NCBI GenBank assembly: GCA_003508835.1
Contig: PUFA01000062.1
Location: 5,053,001 to 5,117,000, forward strand
DNA length: 64,000 nucleotides
Direction of reading: 5' to 3'
From: Eonycteris spelaea
Taxonomy: Eukaryota; Chordata; Mammalia; Chiroptera; Pteropodidae
Below are positions 1 through 10,659 of this stretch, piece by piece. A program made the translations under genes and the position numbers. Numbering within the stretch: position 1 is the stretch's first letter; the number at the start of each line of letters is the position of its first letter. The notes beneath the pieces were generated by a model, which was given only the letters and a program-made list of their open reading frames with translations, was not told where the DNA came from and made no database searches.

Positions 1-1340
1 CAGATGGTTTTCTCTATTTGAGATCATACACAATACACAATGGATCTAGGACTTGCTCCCCAACCATGCTACATGCAGGCATTCTTCAGATGGGAACATA
101 CACTTTTTATAAACCCAGCGGGGCACATTTACTCATTGCTACTGTTCTTTTCAGCTGTTGTGTTTATAGGCTAAGATGGCCCTTTTGTAGTGTGACAAAA
201 AGGGAGTTTAGTAAAACATTGGCTCCATAAAGAAGGCCATTGTGTATACATGTACCTTCTGTGTAAAAACTAATTTTGTATTTTAAACACAATCAAAGGG
301 AAGTTCAACAACTAATAACTCTGGGTCTCAATTATTTGTAGTAAGGTATAATCAATGATTTTTACTGTGTTAACAGACTGAAAATTCTCATAAAGTTAAT
401 CATCTGTGTATTATATAAGAAGATATATACTATAATATTCCTAGACAATTTGTAAGTGTTATAACCATGTGTTCTACACCAACCTACTTAAGTATCCATT
501 ATGCCAGTTTTACTTGCTGAATTTAGTAATTATTTTCATGTTATATATAGGATATGTTTTTCCATTAATATTTTAAAGAGCTTTAAGAACTTACGTTTTT
601 AAAGTTTAAAAAAATATAACTTAAAAAATGTTTATTTCTCTGAATTCTTAAACTATTTGTTTTAACAAAAATTAATTGGCGAGATAATTTTTAGCATTTT
701 AAGTGATTACCTCTTACCCCTAAGTGCCCTATTTTCCACTTTTTAGCAATATTAATATGAAATATTATATGAAAGGATCCTTATTTGTATTCATTATATG
801 GAAAACAATAGCATGCTTTCCATCAATGTCAACTAATTTGTGGAAGTGATTTCTCTCTTTGTAGACCAGTCTAAAGCTAAAAGGAGTAGCTGTTAATTTA
901 TTAGAATCTTATTAAACCATTAGAATATTATTTATTAAGATTCTTTTGATCTCTTTTTGTTATATCCAGAATTAGAAATTTGAGATGAAAGTAATCTGTA
1001 CACAGCAAGTCAGGGTATTTTTAATAATGAATCAGGAAAGTAGATTTTGAATTGAGTTTTGATTATCAAGATTTTTTTGAATCAAAAAATAAATAGAACA
1101 TTTGATTGACAGGAAAATAAAAGATGCTTTGAAAAATTTGGAATCGTACTTTGTATGTACAAAGTAACAATTGATTTTTAATATATGATTGATTTTTAAA
1201 GTAAGTGGTACTGGCTGTATGTGCCATTAATTCAGAGGAAAGAGGATTCAGGTTTATGTATCAGGTAATTTACTTTTTGCCAGATAAAGAAGAAATGCCC
1301 TTTAAAAGTCCTTTTTATTTTTTTACAGTTTATAATTGAT
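1..1340. other. AT-rich unique DNA, nothing recognised
   Basis: The stretch is AT-rich with many short A and T runs. I see no long open frame, no recognisable repeat consensus and no CpG cluster. It is most simply diverged intergenic or intronic DNA. Confidence 0.6.
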
Positions 1341-1344
1341 CTCA

Positions 1345-1426
1345 CATTAATTATGTCATTTCATTTCTCTAGCCACCTGCATAGCAAATATGACAGGCAT
1401 TACTATCACAATTTGCATATAAGATG
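1345..1426 (-). mobile_element. MIR SINE, left part, split by an L1-tail unit
   Basis: The text resembles the reverse complement of the MIR core: a 'cattaattatgtcattt' style segment followed by a degenerate 'attactatcacaatttgcatataagatg' counterpart of the usual 'actattatccccattttacagatg'. The match resumes at about 1683 ('actgacccagagg...acttgcccaaggg'), so the intervening 250 bases look like a later insertion. Confidence 0.5.
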
Positions 1427-1674
1427 GACAAAGAGAGGAAGGTTGGGGGGCTGGGAGGATGGGGTGAAGGGTTAAAGAAGTACAAATTAGGAGCTGATGA
1501 ATGGTCATGGGGATGGGAAGCATGGCAGAGGGAATGCAGTCAGCATTAATATGATGGTTAGGTGGAGGACCAGGGGAGGGAGGGAGCAATTGGGAGGATC
1601 ATTTTATGAACTATATAGATGTCTAACTAATGTACTGTAATGTACGTGAAACTAATTTAAATAAATAACAATAA
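1427..1674 (+). mobile_element. Short L1 3'-end-like unit, copy A
   Basis: This 248-bp segment ends in an A-rich tail (aataaataacaataaataaaa) and lies inside a MIR. It aligns along its whole length with the reverse complement of 6867-7124, sharing blocks such as 'gggttaaagaagtacaaatta', 'gcattaatatgatgg' and 'gaactatatagatg'. The same word order ('agtacaaatta', 'aaactaat') is found in laurasiatherian L1 3' UTRs, so it is probably L1-derived. A possible short target-site duplication is ATAAGATG (1419-1426) against ATAAAATG (1675-1682). The 5' edge matches copy B to within a few bases. Confidence 0.65.
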
Positions 1675-1682
1675 ATAAAATG

Positions 1683-1760
1683 AGGATAACGATTAAAAAA
1701 AAAAAACTGACCCAGAGGCAATGCCACTTGCCCAAGGGTTGTTAGTGTTTATTTTTCTAG
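1683..1760 (-). mobile_element. MIR SINE, right part
   Basis: This continues the minus-strand MIR interrupted at 1427. 'actgacccagaggcaatgccacttgcccaaggg' corresponds to the conserved MIR 'actgaggc...taacttgcccaagg' segment. An A12 run at 1695-1706 sits between the two matches. Confidence 0.5.
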
Positions 1761-2483
1761 TTATTAGGATGGGTCTTCTGCTGATTCACAGAATGATTAT
1801 TTCCTTATAATAGGATTGCTGATTCACTAAGAAAGATGTTCTTTAGAACTTTTGATAATATTGGAAACTGTTGGGTCAAACATAATTGCTTTCAATCAAC
1901 TAATTATGTCTCATAAGGAGTATCACATGAAAACATTATTTTGAAAACTTGGAATTTTGTTGTCTCCTGACAAGCAAGAAATGCAAAGGTTACATTAATT
2001 TTCTGTGTATTAATGATTATTCAGTGGCCCGATTTGCTAATGTAGTTTAGTGCCAGTTTGCTCCTTCCACAGGGCTATAGAGGACTCTGCGTGGCACTTA
2101 GCTAGTTTGAGCTAAATTCAACATTTCAATTGTTAGCATCTAGTTTAATAAAAAATTGGGGGTTTACTTCTTGTGTAATGAATTCATTTTAAGTTTAAAA
2201 ATCTCATTATCTTTTATTGGAAGACTTTTGTTTAGTAAATCTGACAATTACTATAATACTGGTTCTTGTGTAAATTGACACTCTGGTAAGCAGGAAGTAC
2301 TTTAATGGGTAATGAGTATTGGAGTGTGACTGAGGAAGTGATCCTACCCCTGGCGTCTGATCTCTCTTTATCCTCTTTTTCATAAGTTCAGATATTTTCC
2401 TTGTCCTCTCCTGTCTTCTCTCCCCCAGTTAGGCATATATTGGGGACATTTCTAAAATGCAAATCTTTTTTAAGTATTGTATC

Positions 2484-2580
2484 ACATGTTTATTTAACAA
2501 ATATTTATTGAGTTACCTGCTGTGTGCCAGACATTGGTATAGGTAGTGAGGATACGATAAATAAGATACCATCTGATGTA
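2484..2580 (-). mobile_element. L2 LINE 3' end
   Basis: 'tttatttaacaaatatttattgagttacctgctgtgtgccagacattggtataggtagtgaggatacgataaataag' follows the reverse complement of the L2 3' end ('caacaaatatttattgagcgcctactatgtgccaggcactg...'). It is an ancient fragment. Confidence 0.7.
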
Positions 2581-2764
2581 AGCAGAGCAGTTTTAGAAGC
2601 TGCTGGGGTACAGGTAACATGCTGTATCTTGGTAGAGGTACACGGCTTTGTTAAAGCTAGAGTTCAATATTTATTTGTAGTTGTTTCCTTTTCCTGTTGG
2701 AAAATTTACATATAATGACATGCATAAGTCTTAAATATAAATTTGCTGAGTTTTGACAAACGCA

Positions 2765-2957
2765 TTATCATCACAACTCTGCCTTCCTCCCTTGTCAGCA
2801 GGCAACCTTGCTTCCGACTTCACTGAGAAAATAGAAGCCGTTAGACTAGACCCTTTGCTCAACTTGCAAATATCTGTAGTCACATTTGTCCTTTGTTCCT
2901 TTTTTTCTGTTACCGCATACAACATGTCCCATACTCCCATCTAAGGCCAATTTTTGC
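2765..2957 (+). mobile_element. L2 LINE, internal ORF2-derived fragment
   Basis: 'gtcagcaggcaaccttgcttccgacttcactgagaaaatagaagccgttaga' closely follows the L2 ORF2 segment upstream of the reverse transcriptase, and 'ctcccatctaaggccaat' matches the next conserved block. An open frame (2753-2941, containing SAGNLASDFTEKIEAVR) preserves the L2 reading frame over part of it. The match stops where an L1 3' end begins at about 2964. Confidence 0.65.
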
Positions 2958-2963
2958 CCCTGC

Positions 2964-3271
2964 TTTTTAAAAAATTTATTTTTCAATTACAGTTGACATA
3001 CAATATTATATTAGTTTCAGGTGTACAACCTAGTGATTGGGCATTTATATAACTTGTGAAATCACGTCGATAAGTCTAGTACCCTTCTGACACCGTACAT
3101 AGTTATTACAATATTGTTGACTATATTCTCTGTGCTCTCTGTGACTTTTTCTAACTGCTAATTTGTACTTCTTCCTTTACCTTTTTTCGCCCCTCCTCCA
3201 TCCCTGCTTGCATCTGGTGACCATCCCTTTGTTCTTTGTATCGATGAATTTGTTTCTGTTTTGTTTGTTTA
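2964..3271 (-). mobile_element. L1 3' UTR and tail, 5'-truncated
   Basis: Read on the plus strand it starts with a T-rich tail, then 'caattacagttgacatacaatattatattagtttcaggtgtacaac', 'gataagtctagtaccc', 'tagttattacaatattgttgactatattc' and 'tttgtttctgttttgtttgttta'. These are hallmark blocks of a laurasiatherian L1 3' end and, from memory, most like bat L1s. It is the best lineage clue in the window. It lies between two L2-derived segments. Confidence 0.75.
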
Positions 3272-3275
3272 TAAA

Positions 3276-3640
3276 ATGCAGATCTTATGTCATGCTTAAA
3301 TACCTCCATCATTCCCATTGCCTTGAGGATGGAATCCACTTGACACAGCGCTTAGCATACAGCTCCAGGGAGCCTTCATTCCCTCAGGCAGGCTTGGTTC
3401 CTACATTGTGCCTTTGCTTCCTCTGCCAGGAATTTTCTCTGCTCTCATTCTCTGCCCAGTAAATGCCTACCCATCCTTTAAGATGGGCTCAAATAGTTAG
3501 ACTCGCTCAAATAGTTAGAAGTTCTATGAGGGCTTGATATTTATAGTAATACCTCTTTGTGTCTCAGTTATTTATTTCCGGACCTGCCTATCCTGTACAG
3601 TACCTCCCTCATAGTAATATTCTATATGCATTTGATGGAA
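3276..3640 (+). mobile_element. L2 LINE, 3' portion
   Basis: The segment has the L2 3' flow: 'gcagatcttatgtcatgcttaaatacctcc' (cf. 'cagatcatgtcactccctgcttaaaacc'), 'cctcaggcaggc...tgcctttgcttcctctgccaggaattttctct' (cf. 'cctttgcacttgctgttccctctgcctggaatgctctt') and later 'atgagggcttgatatttatag'. It may belong with the L2 piece at 2765-2957, with internal L2 sequence missing. It contains an 18-bp tandem duplication at 3487-3522. Confidence 0.65.
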
Positions 3641-4705
3641 AACTTCTGCTTTCAAAGAATTTCATGCAGAGTTGGGGAAAAAAATACAACTATCAATGAA
3701 CCCATATTATAAAGATTATTTGGTGAATCCTAGATAATGCTCTCACAATTACCTCTGTTTCTATATCCTTTAAATAATGGAGTTGGATTAAATAATTTCC
3801 AAAGTATATTCTTGCTTAAAATTGGACGTTTAAGGGCAGTAACAGTGTGGTGTATTTTAATAATGGCATGTAAAAAGCAGTAGTTCATTTGCACAGTGTT
3901 GCCCAGATTAATGCAAACTTCATCCCCCGCCATGATTTTATTGTGATATAGCTGGAAAGAGACTACTTGATATTTAACTTTTAAAAAATTTACAAAAATA
4001 AACTGCATGCCAAGTTGAGAATTTCCTGAAAAAACAAATAAAACACTAATAATTTTGAGAGGATTTGGGATCCCCACCCCAAGTTAATTCTTTGAAAAAG
4101 TTTAACATGATTGCTGTAAAAGCTACATATTTTCTCCCCAGATTCTCAACCCCATCTTAAAATTGGAGTAAAAAGTAACTCATTAGTATGAAAAATAACT
4201 ATGGTGCCCAGGGTCGAAGATTTTTTAATATAAAGAACTCCCTTGAAAGGTGCTGGTCAAATTTCTTTTCTGCCTATTTCATAGCATGTACCTAGTACTC
4301 AGTGATATTTAATATAATGAATTACAGAGGCTTTGAAAATTTAGGCCTCTGAAGACCAAGTCCAATGTGGTAGATGGGATTTTCATATTACTGTGAAGAC
4401 AAGGTAGCAGTTGACACAGGCAGTCTCCTGGGGGTGCTTCATCACATAAATGAAAGAGCTATACTCACCTAACTTATTTCAGCAAGGGAAAGACCATTCT
4501 CTTTAATAGTCACTTATTTAAAACCAAAGAAAAAAGATGGGAGGAAATGATGTCATTTTCAACTAGGAAAATAGAATATAGTACACTATAAAATTTGGTA
4601 TTTTAGCTACCAACTTCCTTTAACAGCCAACATTATTTTATGTGACTTCTTAAATTTACATTTTAGCTTGCTTTTTCTGTTACTAGGAATTTTACATTTA
4701 CGTGT
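3641..4705. other. Mostly unrecognised DNA; possible CR1/L3-like tail
   Basis: No gene is seen. A 115-codon minus-strand open frame (3730-4077) resembles no family I know and has no supporting exon structure. 'gttggattaaataatttccaaagtatattctt' near 3783 is reminiscent of the CR1/L3-type tail found on some MIR-like SINEs ('ggttggactagatgacctctaaggtccctt'), but it is too diverged to be firm. Confidence 0.35.
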
Positions 4706-4713
4706 TTTTGAGT

Positions 4714-4736
4714 AAAAATAATAATAATAATAATAA
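4714..4736. repeat. (AAT)n microsatellite
   Basis: About seven AAT units are followed by AAAAAG. Confidence 0.9.
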
Positions 4737-4799
4737 AAAGCACTATATTCTAAATCAACACAAAACGAATGTTGGTTAGTTTTTACTGAGGTCGCGTCG

Positions 4800-5035
4800 G
4801 TGCAGCCAGCAGGAGGAGCCCAGGCTTTGGGACCAGATGGAGCTGGCCCTAATTCTGGCTCAGCCGTCTACCCACTGCAAGTTACTTAAACCCTTCCAGC
4901 CTCAGTTTCCTCATCCATAAAATAGAAATATTAATATCTATTAAGAATTAGCACAATGTAGAGCAGGCTTCTAACATGATGCTGAGATAATAGGAAGGGA
5001 TTCAATAAATGGAATATAATAATTGTGCTGGCTAA
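4800..5035 (+). mobile_element. MIR SINE
   Basis: Recognisable MIR order: 'aggctttgggaccagatggagctggccctaattctggctcagccgtctacccactgcaagttacttaaacccttccagcctcagtttcctcatccataaaatagaaat...' and a 3' end 'attcaataaatgg'. The 5' edge carries a small CpG group (gtcgcgtcgg, 4792-4801) and a CTCF-like word (see findings). Confidence 0.8.
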
Positions 5036-5084
5036 GTGTTAGATAATTATAATCTTTGAGGTTTTATCCTAAGAGTTATGTGCC

Positions 5085-5165
5085 ATAGATTTTTTTTTAG
5101 TGCCTAATATAGGGCCAGACACATGAGAGAGTGTTATAAATATTTACTGAATAAATGAATTAGTA
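5085..5165 (+). mobile_element. L2 LINE 3' terminus
   Basis: 'tagtgcctaatatagggccagacacatgagagagtgttataaatatttactgaataaatgaatt' matches the L2 3' end ('cagtgcctggcacatagtaggcgctcaataaatatttgttgaatgaatg'). Confidence 0.6.
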
Positions 5166-6860
5166 TAATTTTGTGCAAAAGGACTTAGTAACATATACTA
5201 TTAATGTCATGTAGCATAAATATGATATAGGGATAATTGAAGAAAAACTTAGAAGTGAAGAAGTGACCTAAAATTCCTGAGCTGTCATGTAGCAGTGCTG
5301 GACCGCATCCTCCAGCGGCTGCTCCAGGAGTGGGATCTGCCCCTCAGGCTTTATATTTATGGGGGTGGGTGGAGGGGCAGCGACAGGTAACCATGAAGGA
5401 GGGAACCAGGGAAGCCTCCTGGTTTATTGGAGGTATTCTCTTTAGAAAGGAGGAGCCTTTGGATCTCAGAGGCTGGGAAGTGTGTCCTTCTGTTGAACCA
5501 GCTCATACCTGTGGGGCTAACTTTTTCCTGAGCTTAGGACATCTGCATTTGTCTTCAAGAGCAGTGGAAATATTCTTATTTAGCAAATATCCTTTATATA
5601 TATTTATAGTTCATACATATTAGGTTATCATAATTGGTTTGTAACATTTTTCTGTTTCATAAATAGCAGTGTTAAATTTGTGCACATCTTTAGTTCCAAA
5701 CATTTCATTTTAGAATATTTTGTTATTTTTGAATAGGTTTGACAAGTTAATTGTACGAGAATAAAAAAGGTTAAAGAAGTCTTTTTCCCACCCCATCCCT
5801 AACCTAAACTGTTAATCTGTCCAGAAGAAATCACAGTAATGTATTTCTTTTGTATCTTTCTAGAGGTGGATTCTGCATGCAAGTATATTATATTCCAAAT
5901 GCTTTATAAACTTGGACAATGGTCACCACTTTTGTACCTCACAACAGCAGTAATTTACAATATAAAATTATATAAGCATTGTGATTAAGTGCATAAATAC
6001 TTTTCTTAATTATAAGTCTTTTTGAAAAGAGAACAAAACAAAGAAAGAAAGACAATGCCCAGATAATTGCAGACATACTTTGGTGACCCAAATCTTTTAA
6101 TATATCTGCTGTTACCTGTGGTGAAAATAATTGTGTTTTCTTAAAACCACGTTCTCTTTATATATATATTGTAGATAGTCACACCTTTTAAAAAAAAGGT
6201 TCAAAAGTGAGTTTCAAGCAGTTTGATGTTTTATTTGCAGTCCAGATTTTATAGTAAATTAATTTCAGCATTTTTAAGTTTTATATTTCCCCCAAATAAT
6301 TTCTCCTGCAGTGCAGTTTTTCTATACTACTGAAATAATCTCGATGAATAAATGTTAAAAGTAAGAAAAGACAATATGGGCTGAATCTAAACCTCAGATG
6401 AACTCAGCTTTGATTAAAGTTCTTTTAGGCAGTTTTACACTGATTAGCCATAAGGGAGATACACGAAGTCTAACTGACTAAAGAAAAAAAAAATGAAGAG
6501 TTAAAAATTTTTGTTTAATTATTCTGCTCAAAATTTGCAATGGAATTTTGTTTAGTTTAATCAGGAACATTGAATATTTTCTTTTAGTTTGGTTATTTTC
6601 TAGTTTCTGTGATTTTTTTTTCTTTCTAAGATCCCTGAATCTTTATATATACAGTTGAATAGGAAAGACCATTTCATGTCATGTAAAATTTTTTTTGTTC
6701 ACTGAACTTGGAAGACATTTATTCAAATAACAAGTGAGTATGAGATTTCAACTGATTTATTTGCCTTATTTTGTCTGTTATAGGAATGAGAATTTGTCAC
6801 TAGTTGTGCTAGATGAATAGTGTTTCTAACAATATATTTGGAAAAGTGACTAAATTGACC
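5166..6860. other. Unique DNA; possible old L1 3' UTR remnant at about 5640-5920
   Basis: The block 5290-5530 is richer in G and C but matches nothing I know. Around 5760-5890 the order 'aaaggttaaagaagtctttttcccaccccatccc...gtatctttctagaggtggattctgcatgcaagtata' resembles a common old L1M-type 3' UTR text ('cagaggcaaccactg...gtatccttccagagatattctatgcatatac'). Nothing else is recognised up to the L1-tail insertion near 6867. Confidence 0.35.
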
Positions 6861-6866
6861 ATTTTT

Positions 6867-7124
6867 TTCTTTTTCTTTAAAAATTTATTTATTTAAATTA
6901 GTTTTAAGTATACAGTACCTTGGTTAGGCATCTATATAGTTCATAGAATGCTCCCCCACTTTGCTCCCTCCCTCCCCTGGCCCTCCACGTAGCCATCATA
7001 TTAATGCTAACTGCATTCCTTATGCCATGCTCCTAATCCCTGTGACTATCATCTACTAATTTGTACTTCTTTAACCCTTCACCCCATTCTCCCAGCCCCC
7101 CAACTCCTCTCCCTTCTGTCTGTC
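6867..7124 (-). mobile_element. Short L1 3'-end-like unit, copy B, with clean TSD
   Basis: This 258-bp insertion is flanked by an exact direct repeat ACTAAATTGACCATTTTT (6849-6866 and 7125-7142), the mark of L1-machinery insertion. Its plus-strand left edge is the T-rich tail of a minus-strand element. The body is the reverse complement of copy A at 1427-1674. The sequence ends at 7124 with 'cccttctgtctgtc', whose reverse complement begins GACAGACAGAAGGG, against GACAAAGAGAGG for copy A. The two copies thus share a 5' boundary to within a few bases. Confidence 0.8.
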
Positions 7125-7884
7125 ACTAAATTGACCATTTTTAACAAACCCACACACACACAAAACTCTGTAGACTTTTCCCATTTGGTTTTAAGAGCTG
7201 TAGCTCAGCATTTGGGTTCATTAGCTTCTACACCATGTGATTTAGGATGATCTCAGATTCATGTGATGCAGTTTAATCTAATGAAGACACGTGCAGAATA
7301 AGCTTGGAGTGCAATAGTGAAGGCTCTCAGAGGACTCCCAAAAGGCTGACAGTACAAAAGTTATGGGTTGAGTTTATAACTATAATTGCTACTTGGTTTT
7401 TGCTTGAAAGGAACATGTAATTCAACTGTACAGAAAAAGATTTGTATCCACATTTTTTATGTCATTTTTTTTTTTCAAGATTGGGAATAATCTTTATCCT
7501 CTCTTCCTACAGTGAATACTTTTTTAGATGGTAGTGGATATAAACATTATGCATCAAGGAGTCATGCTGACTTGGAGGCAAACATTTATTTATGAAAGCC
7601 AGTCTAGATTATTAGAGCATTATCCCCTGGCCTCCATATTTTGATGAGTTTAATGCCAATTAAACAATCTATAAAGTATATTTTAGGGTCAATGGGGCCT
7701 TTTAAGGATACTGGAAGTTACACTGCTCAAAGCATAAGCTTCATCTTGGTATTCTCCATTAAACCACTCTGTTGTCATGTGAGGATTTCTGAAGGTCATT
7801 CACTTTCACCTTATTATTTCCAGAGCATAATTGTGGCTTATCTACTTCTTTAGCTGCTCATCCATAGCTTTCCAAGCAAATAGT

Positions 7885-8095
7885 AAATAACTGATACCAA
7901 GCATTGTTTTAAGTCTTTTTCATGTATCATTTCGGTTAATTCTTACAACACCCTATTTCGCCTATTTTGTGGAATAAATGAGCCCCAAAGAAGTTAAGTA
8001 ACTTTCACAGATATGTAACTTTTAAAGTAGAGGTTAGCTCTGTCTTATTCCAGAATCCAGACTCCTACCTGTTACTCCTACTTCCTGAAGAGAAG
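7885..8095 (-). mobile_element. MIR SINE
   Basis: The plus strand reads as reverse MIR: 'ccaagcattgttttaagtctttttcatgtatcatttcggttaattcttacaacaccc...', then 'aaatgagccccaaagaagttaagtaactttcacagatatgtaac' and 'gaatccagactcctacc'. Confidence 0.75.
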
Positions 8096-9415
8096 ACAAG
8101 ACCCTATTAAAAAAATCTTTAACAAAGGAAACATTTGGAGGTAGTATTAGCAGTAAGGATGAGCAGGGAGTGGAAAAGTATGTGGGAGAGAGAAGAAACA
8201 TTCTATTAATATCAGAGGAACCTAGAGAAAGGGTTGTATATTGATATGGCTTGATTTGATTTCTGTTGCTTTAAACAAGAGTACCAGTTAAATTTGTTAC
8301 ATCATTTAATTCTTTTCTTTTTTTAGGTTGACTTTCTGAATGATTTTCCTCCTAATAGTGCTTTGTTTTTAATAACCATTTAGTGAGAAGATAATCAGAA
8401 AAAGCAGAGCAAATATTCTGAAAGTAAAATTTAGGAAGGTCTTACAGTATAAAGCATTGGGCTATAACCATGGTTATTCTGAAGAAGAATCTGGACATTG
8501 GTATTCTGAAATTATTATTTCTTTAGTTCTTTATGTGGTTTAAGTGGCATAAAAATACAAACATGTCTTGCTCCTCTTTAGTACATACTGTTATCACATC
8601 AAAAAATACATGCAAGAATGGGTGTTTATTGCCTTAATTGTAAGTTCATTTTACTGAAAAAAGTATAAGGAACATTTCATTATTAATCGAAAAGAAATAC
8701 TAACGAGAAAGCATAGTCTGTTTAAAGAAAGCAGTGCTATTGAAATTGTCCCTCGGCCTCCAGCTCAGAGTATTATTGCAGATATGATCATTAGTCCAAA
8801 GTTTTAGCCCATGTTGAACACTTTGCAGTGTCTCAGTTCTCTGACTTTAATAGGTTAAATAGATTAATAGATTAGAGTAGGAGATAGGTTAATAGATGAG
8901 AGTAGGAGAGTTGAACCAATTTAGCTCATGGTTTGCCCAGAAAACTTGAGGATTTTCTAATTAAATACTGGATGATCAGTGAGTTTTGCTCAGCTTACTA
9001 AATCATGATTTTTCCATCTTAGTGACATGGTTAAAATTGAAAATGTCAGAAATGTCTGAATAAGAACATGATTCATGGACTTGAACTTGAACTTGCTTTC
9101 TAACTTCTTTATTAAAAATAAAGACATTTAAAATAGATTAACCAGAAATTATGGTGTATTAACCTGCCATTTAGCAAGATTGTATTTCTAAATTGGAAAA
9201 CATTTACTTCTTTCAACAAAGTGATGTTGGTCTCTATAAAATATAATAAAATTAATTACCCAGTATCAGAAGTAAAAACGACATGGTCCAAAATAACAGA
9301 AGTCAGAACTCATTAGTGTAAATGAGTGGGATTGTGGAAGACATTTGTAAATCTGGTCCTGCCAATAATACCACATGTTGCTGGATCTCATTTGAAATCT
9401 CCTTAGAGTCATTTG
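8096..9415. other. AT-rich DNA with a 25-bp tandem duplication
   Basis: No gene or strong repeat is seen. An imperfect two-copy tandem repeat sits at 8864-8888 and 8889-8913 (TTAATAGATTAGAGTAGGAG against TTAATAGATGAGAGTAGGAG). Confidence 0.5.
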
Positions 9416-9419
9416 ATCA

Positions 9420-10290
9420 GCAGGCCTGATACCTCGTTGGGCATCTCAAACTTAAAATGGTTTAGACTGACTTTCTCATTCTCCTTTCTCCATCTAACTT
9501 GCTTCTCCCTTTGTACCTCTCTTGGTGAATGGTGGTCATTGTCCAAACCAGACGCTTGAGAACTAGCCTTGACTTCTCCTGCACTCCCTCTAATTTTCAT
9601 TTACCAAGTCCCATCTCTTCTCCTCCTAAAGTTCTCTGGTCTGTCTGCTTTTTTTCTGTTCCTTCTGTTACTACTGTAGTGTTATCCACCAATATTGTTC
9701 CATCTTCGGGATGGTAACAGCCTACTGACTGGTTCTCCTTATTTTGTGACTGCTCTTCTCTAAGTCTGTTTTCCACACAGCAGCCAGAATGCTTCTTCTA
9801 AATAAAATCTGGTAACTTCCGAGCAAATTTAAACCTGTGAGCACAGATAACAAGGCCTTGACAGAGCCTCTACTTCCCAGCCTCCTCTCTCCTCCCCGGC
9901 TTGCCCTGTAGCCATGTTGCACATTGCCTCTTCTCTCCTGTTGCATGCTCTTTACAACTTCTGAATCTTCACCCATGATGTTATGGCAGACTGTTCACCC
10001 TCCTCAGCCTTCAGTCTCAGCTTAAACTTCTCCTCCATCCTGAAGCTTAAGATCTCCTGCTTCTGTCTTCTGTCTGGATTCTGTAGAACTCAGTATTTTA
10101 AAAAACGTGTGCTTATAATTCTTTTTTGTTATTTCTTGTTAGGTGTTTTGTTCTATTAGACTCTAAGGTACATGTAGGAAGAGACTCTTTCTTGCCCATC
10201 ATTATATGCCAAGCACTTTTCAGTGCTTGGGCCACAGGAGATGTTTCATAACTATTTATTTTATGAATGTATGAGTGAGGTGTGCTTTTT
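9420..10290 (+). mobile_element. Long L2 LINE fragment reaching the 3' end
   Basis: Many L2 blocks occur in order: 'tagccttgacttctcctgcactccctctaa', 'accaagtcccatct', 'agcctactgactggttctcctt', 'tttccacacagcagccagaatgcttctt', 'acaaggccttgacagagcctctacttcccagcctcctctct', 'tcagtctcagcttaaacttctcctccatcc' and a terminal '...tttcataactatttattttatgaatgtatgag'. Frame is not maintained, so it is a dead ancient copy. Confidence 0.8.
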
Positions 10291-10499
10291 TTTTTCTGGG
10301 GGACCACAGTACCTCTTATAATACTCTGCAGAATATGTTCTTAAGGTGGCATTCTCAAAGAAGAGAATTTAGAAAATGTAACTAGTAGAGTGCCTAAGCC
10401 TCAGTGATAGAAAATGAGTTAGGAATCTAGTATAAAATTCCAGAGGCAGAGAGGACTTTGTTTAAAACAATGTGCAGAGTATCAACCTATCCATTAACC

Positions 10500-10645
10500 T
10501 CATACCAATTTCCAGTGGAACAGAGTCTATAGTTTTCCACAGTAATGGATTATGGGAACCAACAAACTTCAAGTTAGACAGTTCTTTCTAATACCTAACC
10601 TAAACTTGTCTTCGCTATTATATAAACTCATTTCCGATCTATACA
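10500..10645 (-). mobile_element. CR1/L3 LINE fragment
   Basis: 'aagttagacagttctttctaatacctaacctaaacttgtcttcgctattatataaactcattt' follows the reverse complement of the CR1/L3 3' region ('aagttcttcctgacatccaacctaaatctcccttgctgcaatttaagcccatt'). It is a short, degenerate scrap. Confidence 0.5.
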
Positions 10646-10659
10646 CATGTTTATGTTAT

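Noticed and set aside
3730..4077. 115-codon minus-strand open frame
   Set aside because: No recognisable motifs, no Kozak or splice context. Frames of this size occur by chance in 64 kb of six-frame sequence.
4800..5035. tRNA-like head of the MIR
   Set aside because: MIRs descend from tRNAs, but no cloverleaf or intact A and B boxes remain, so this is not a tRNA gene.
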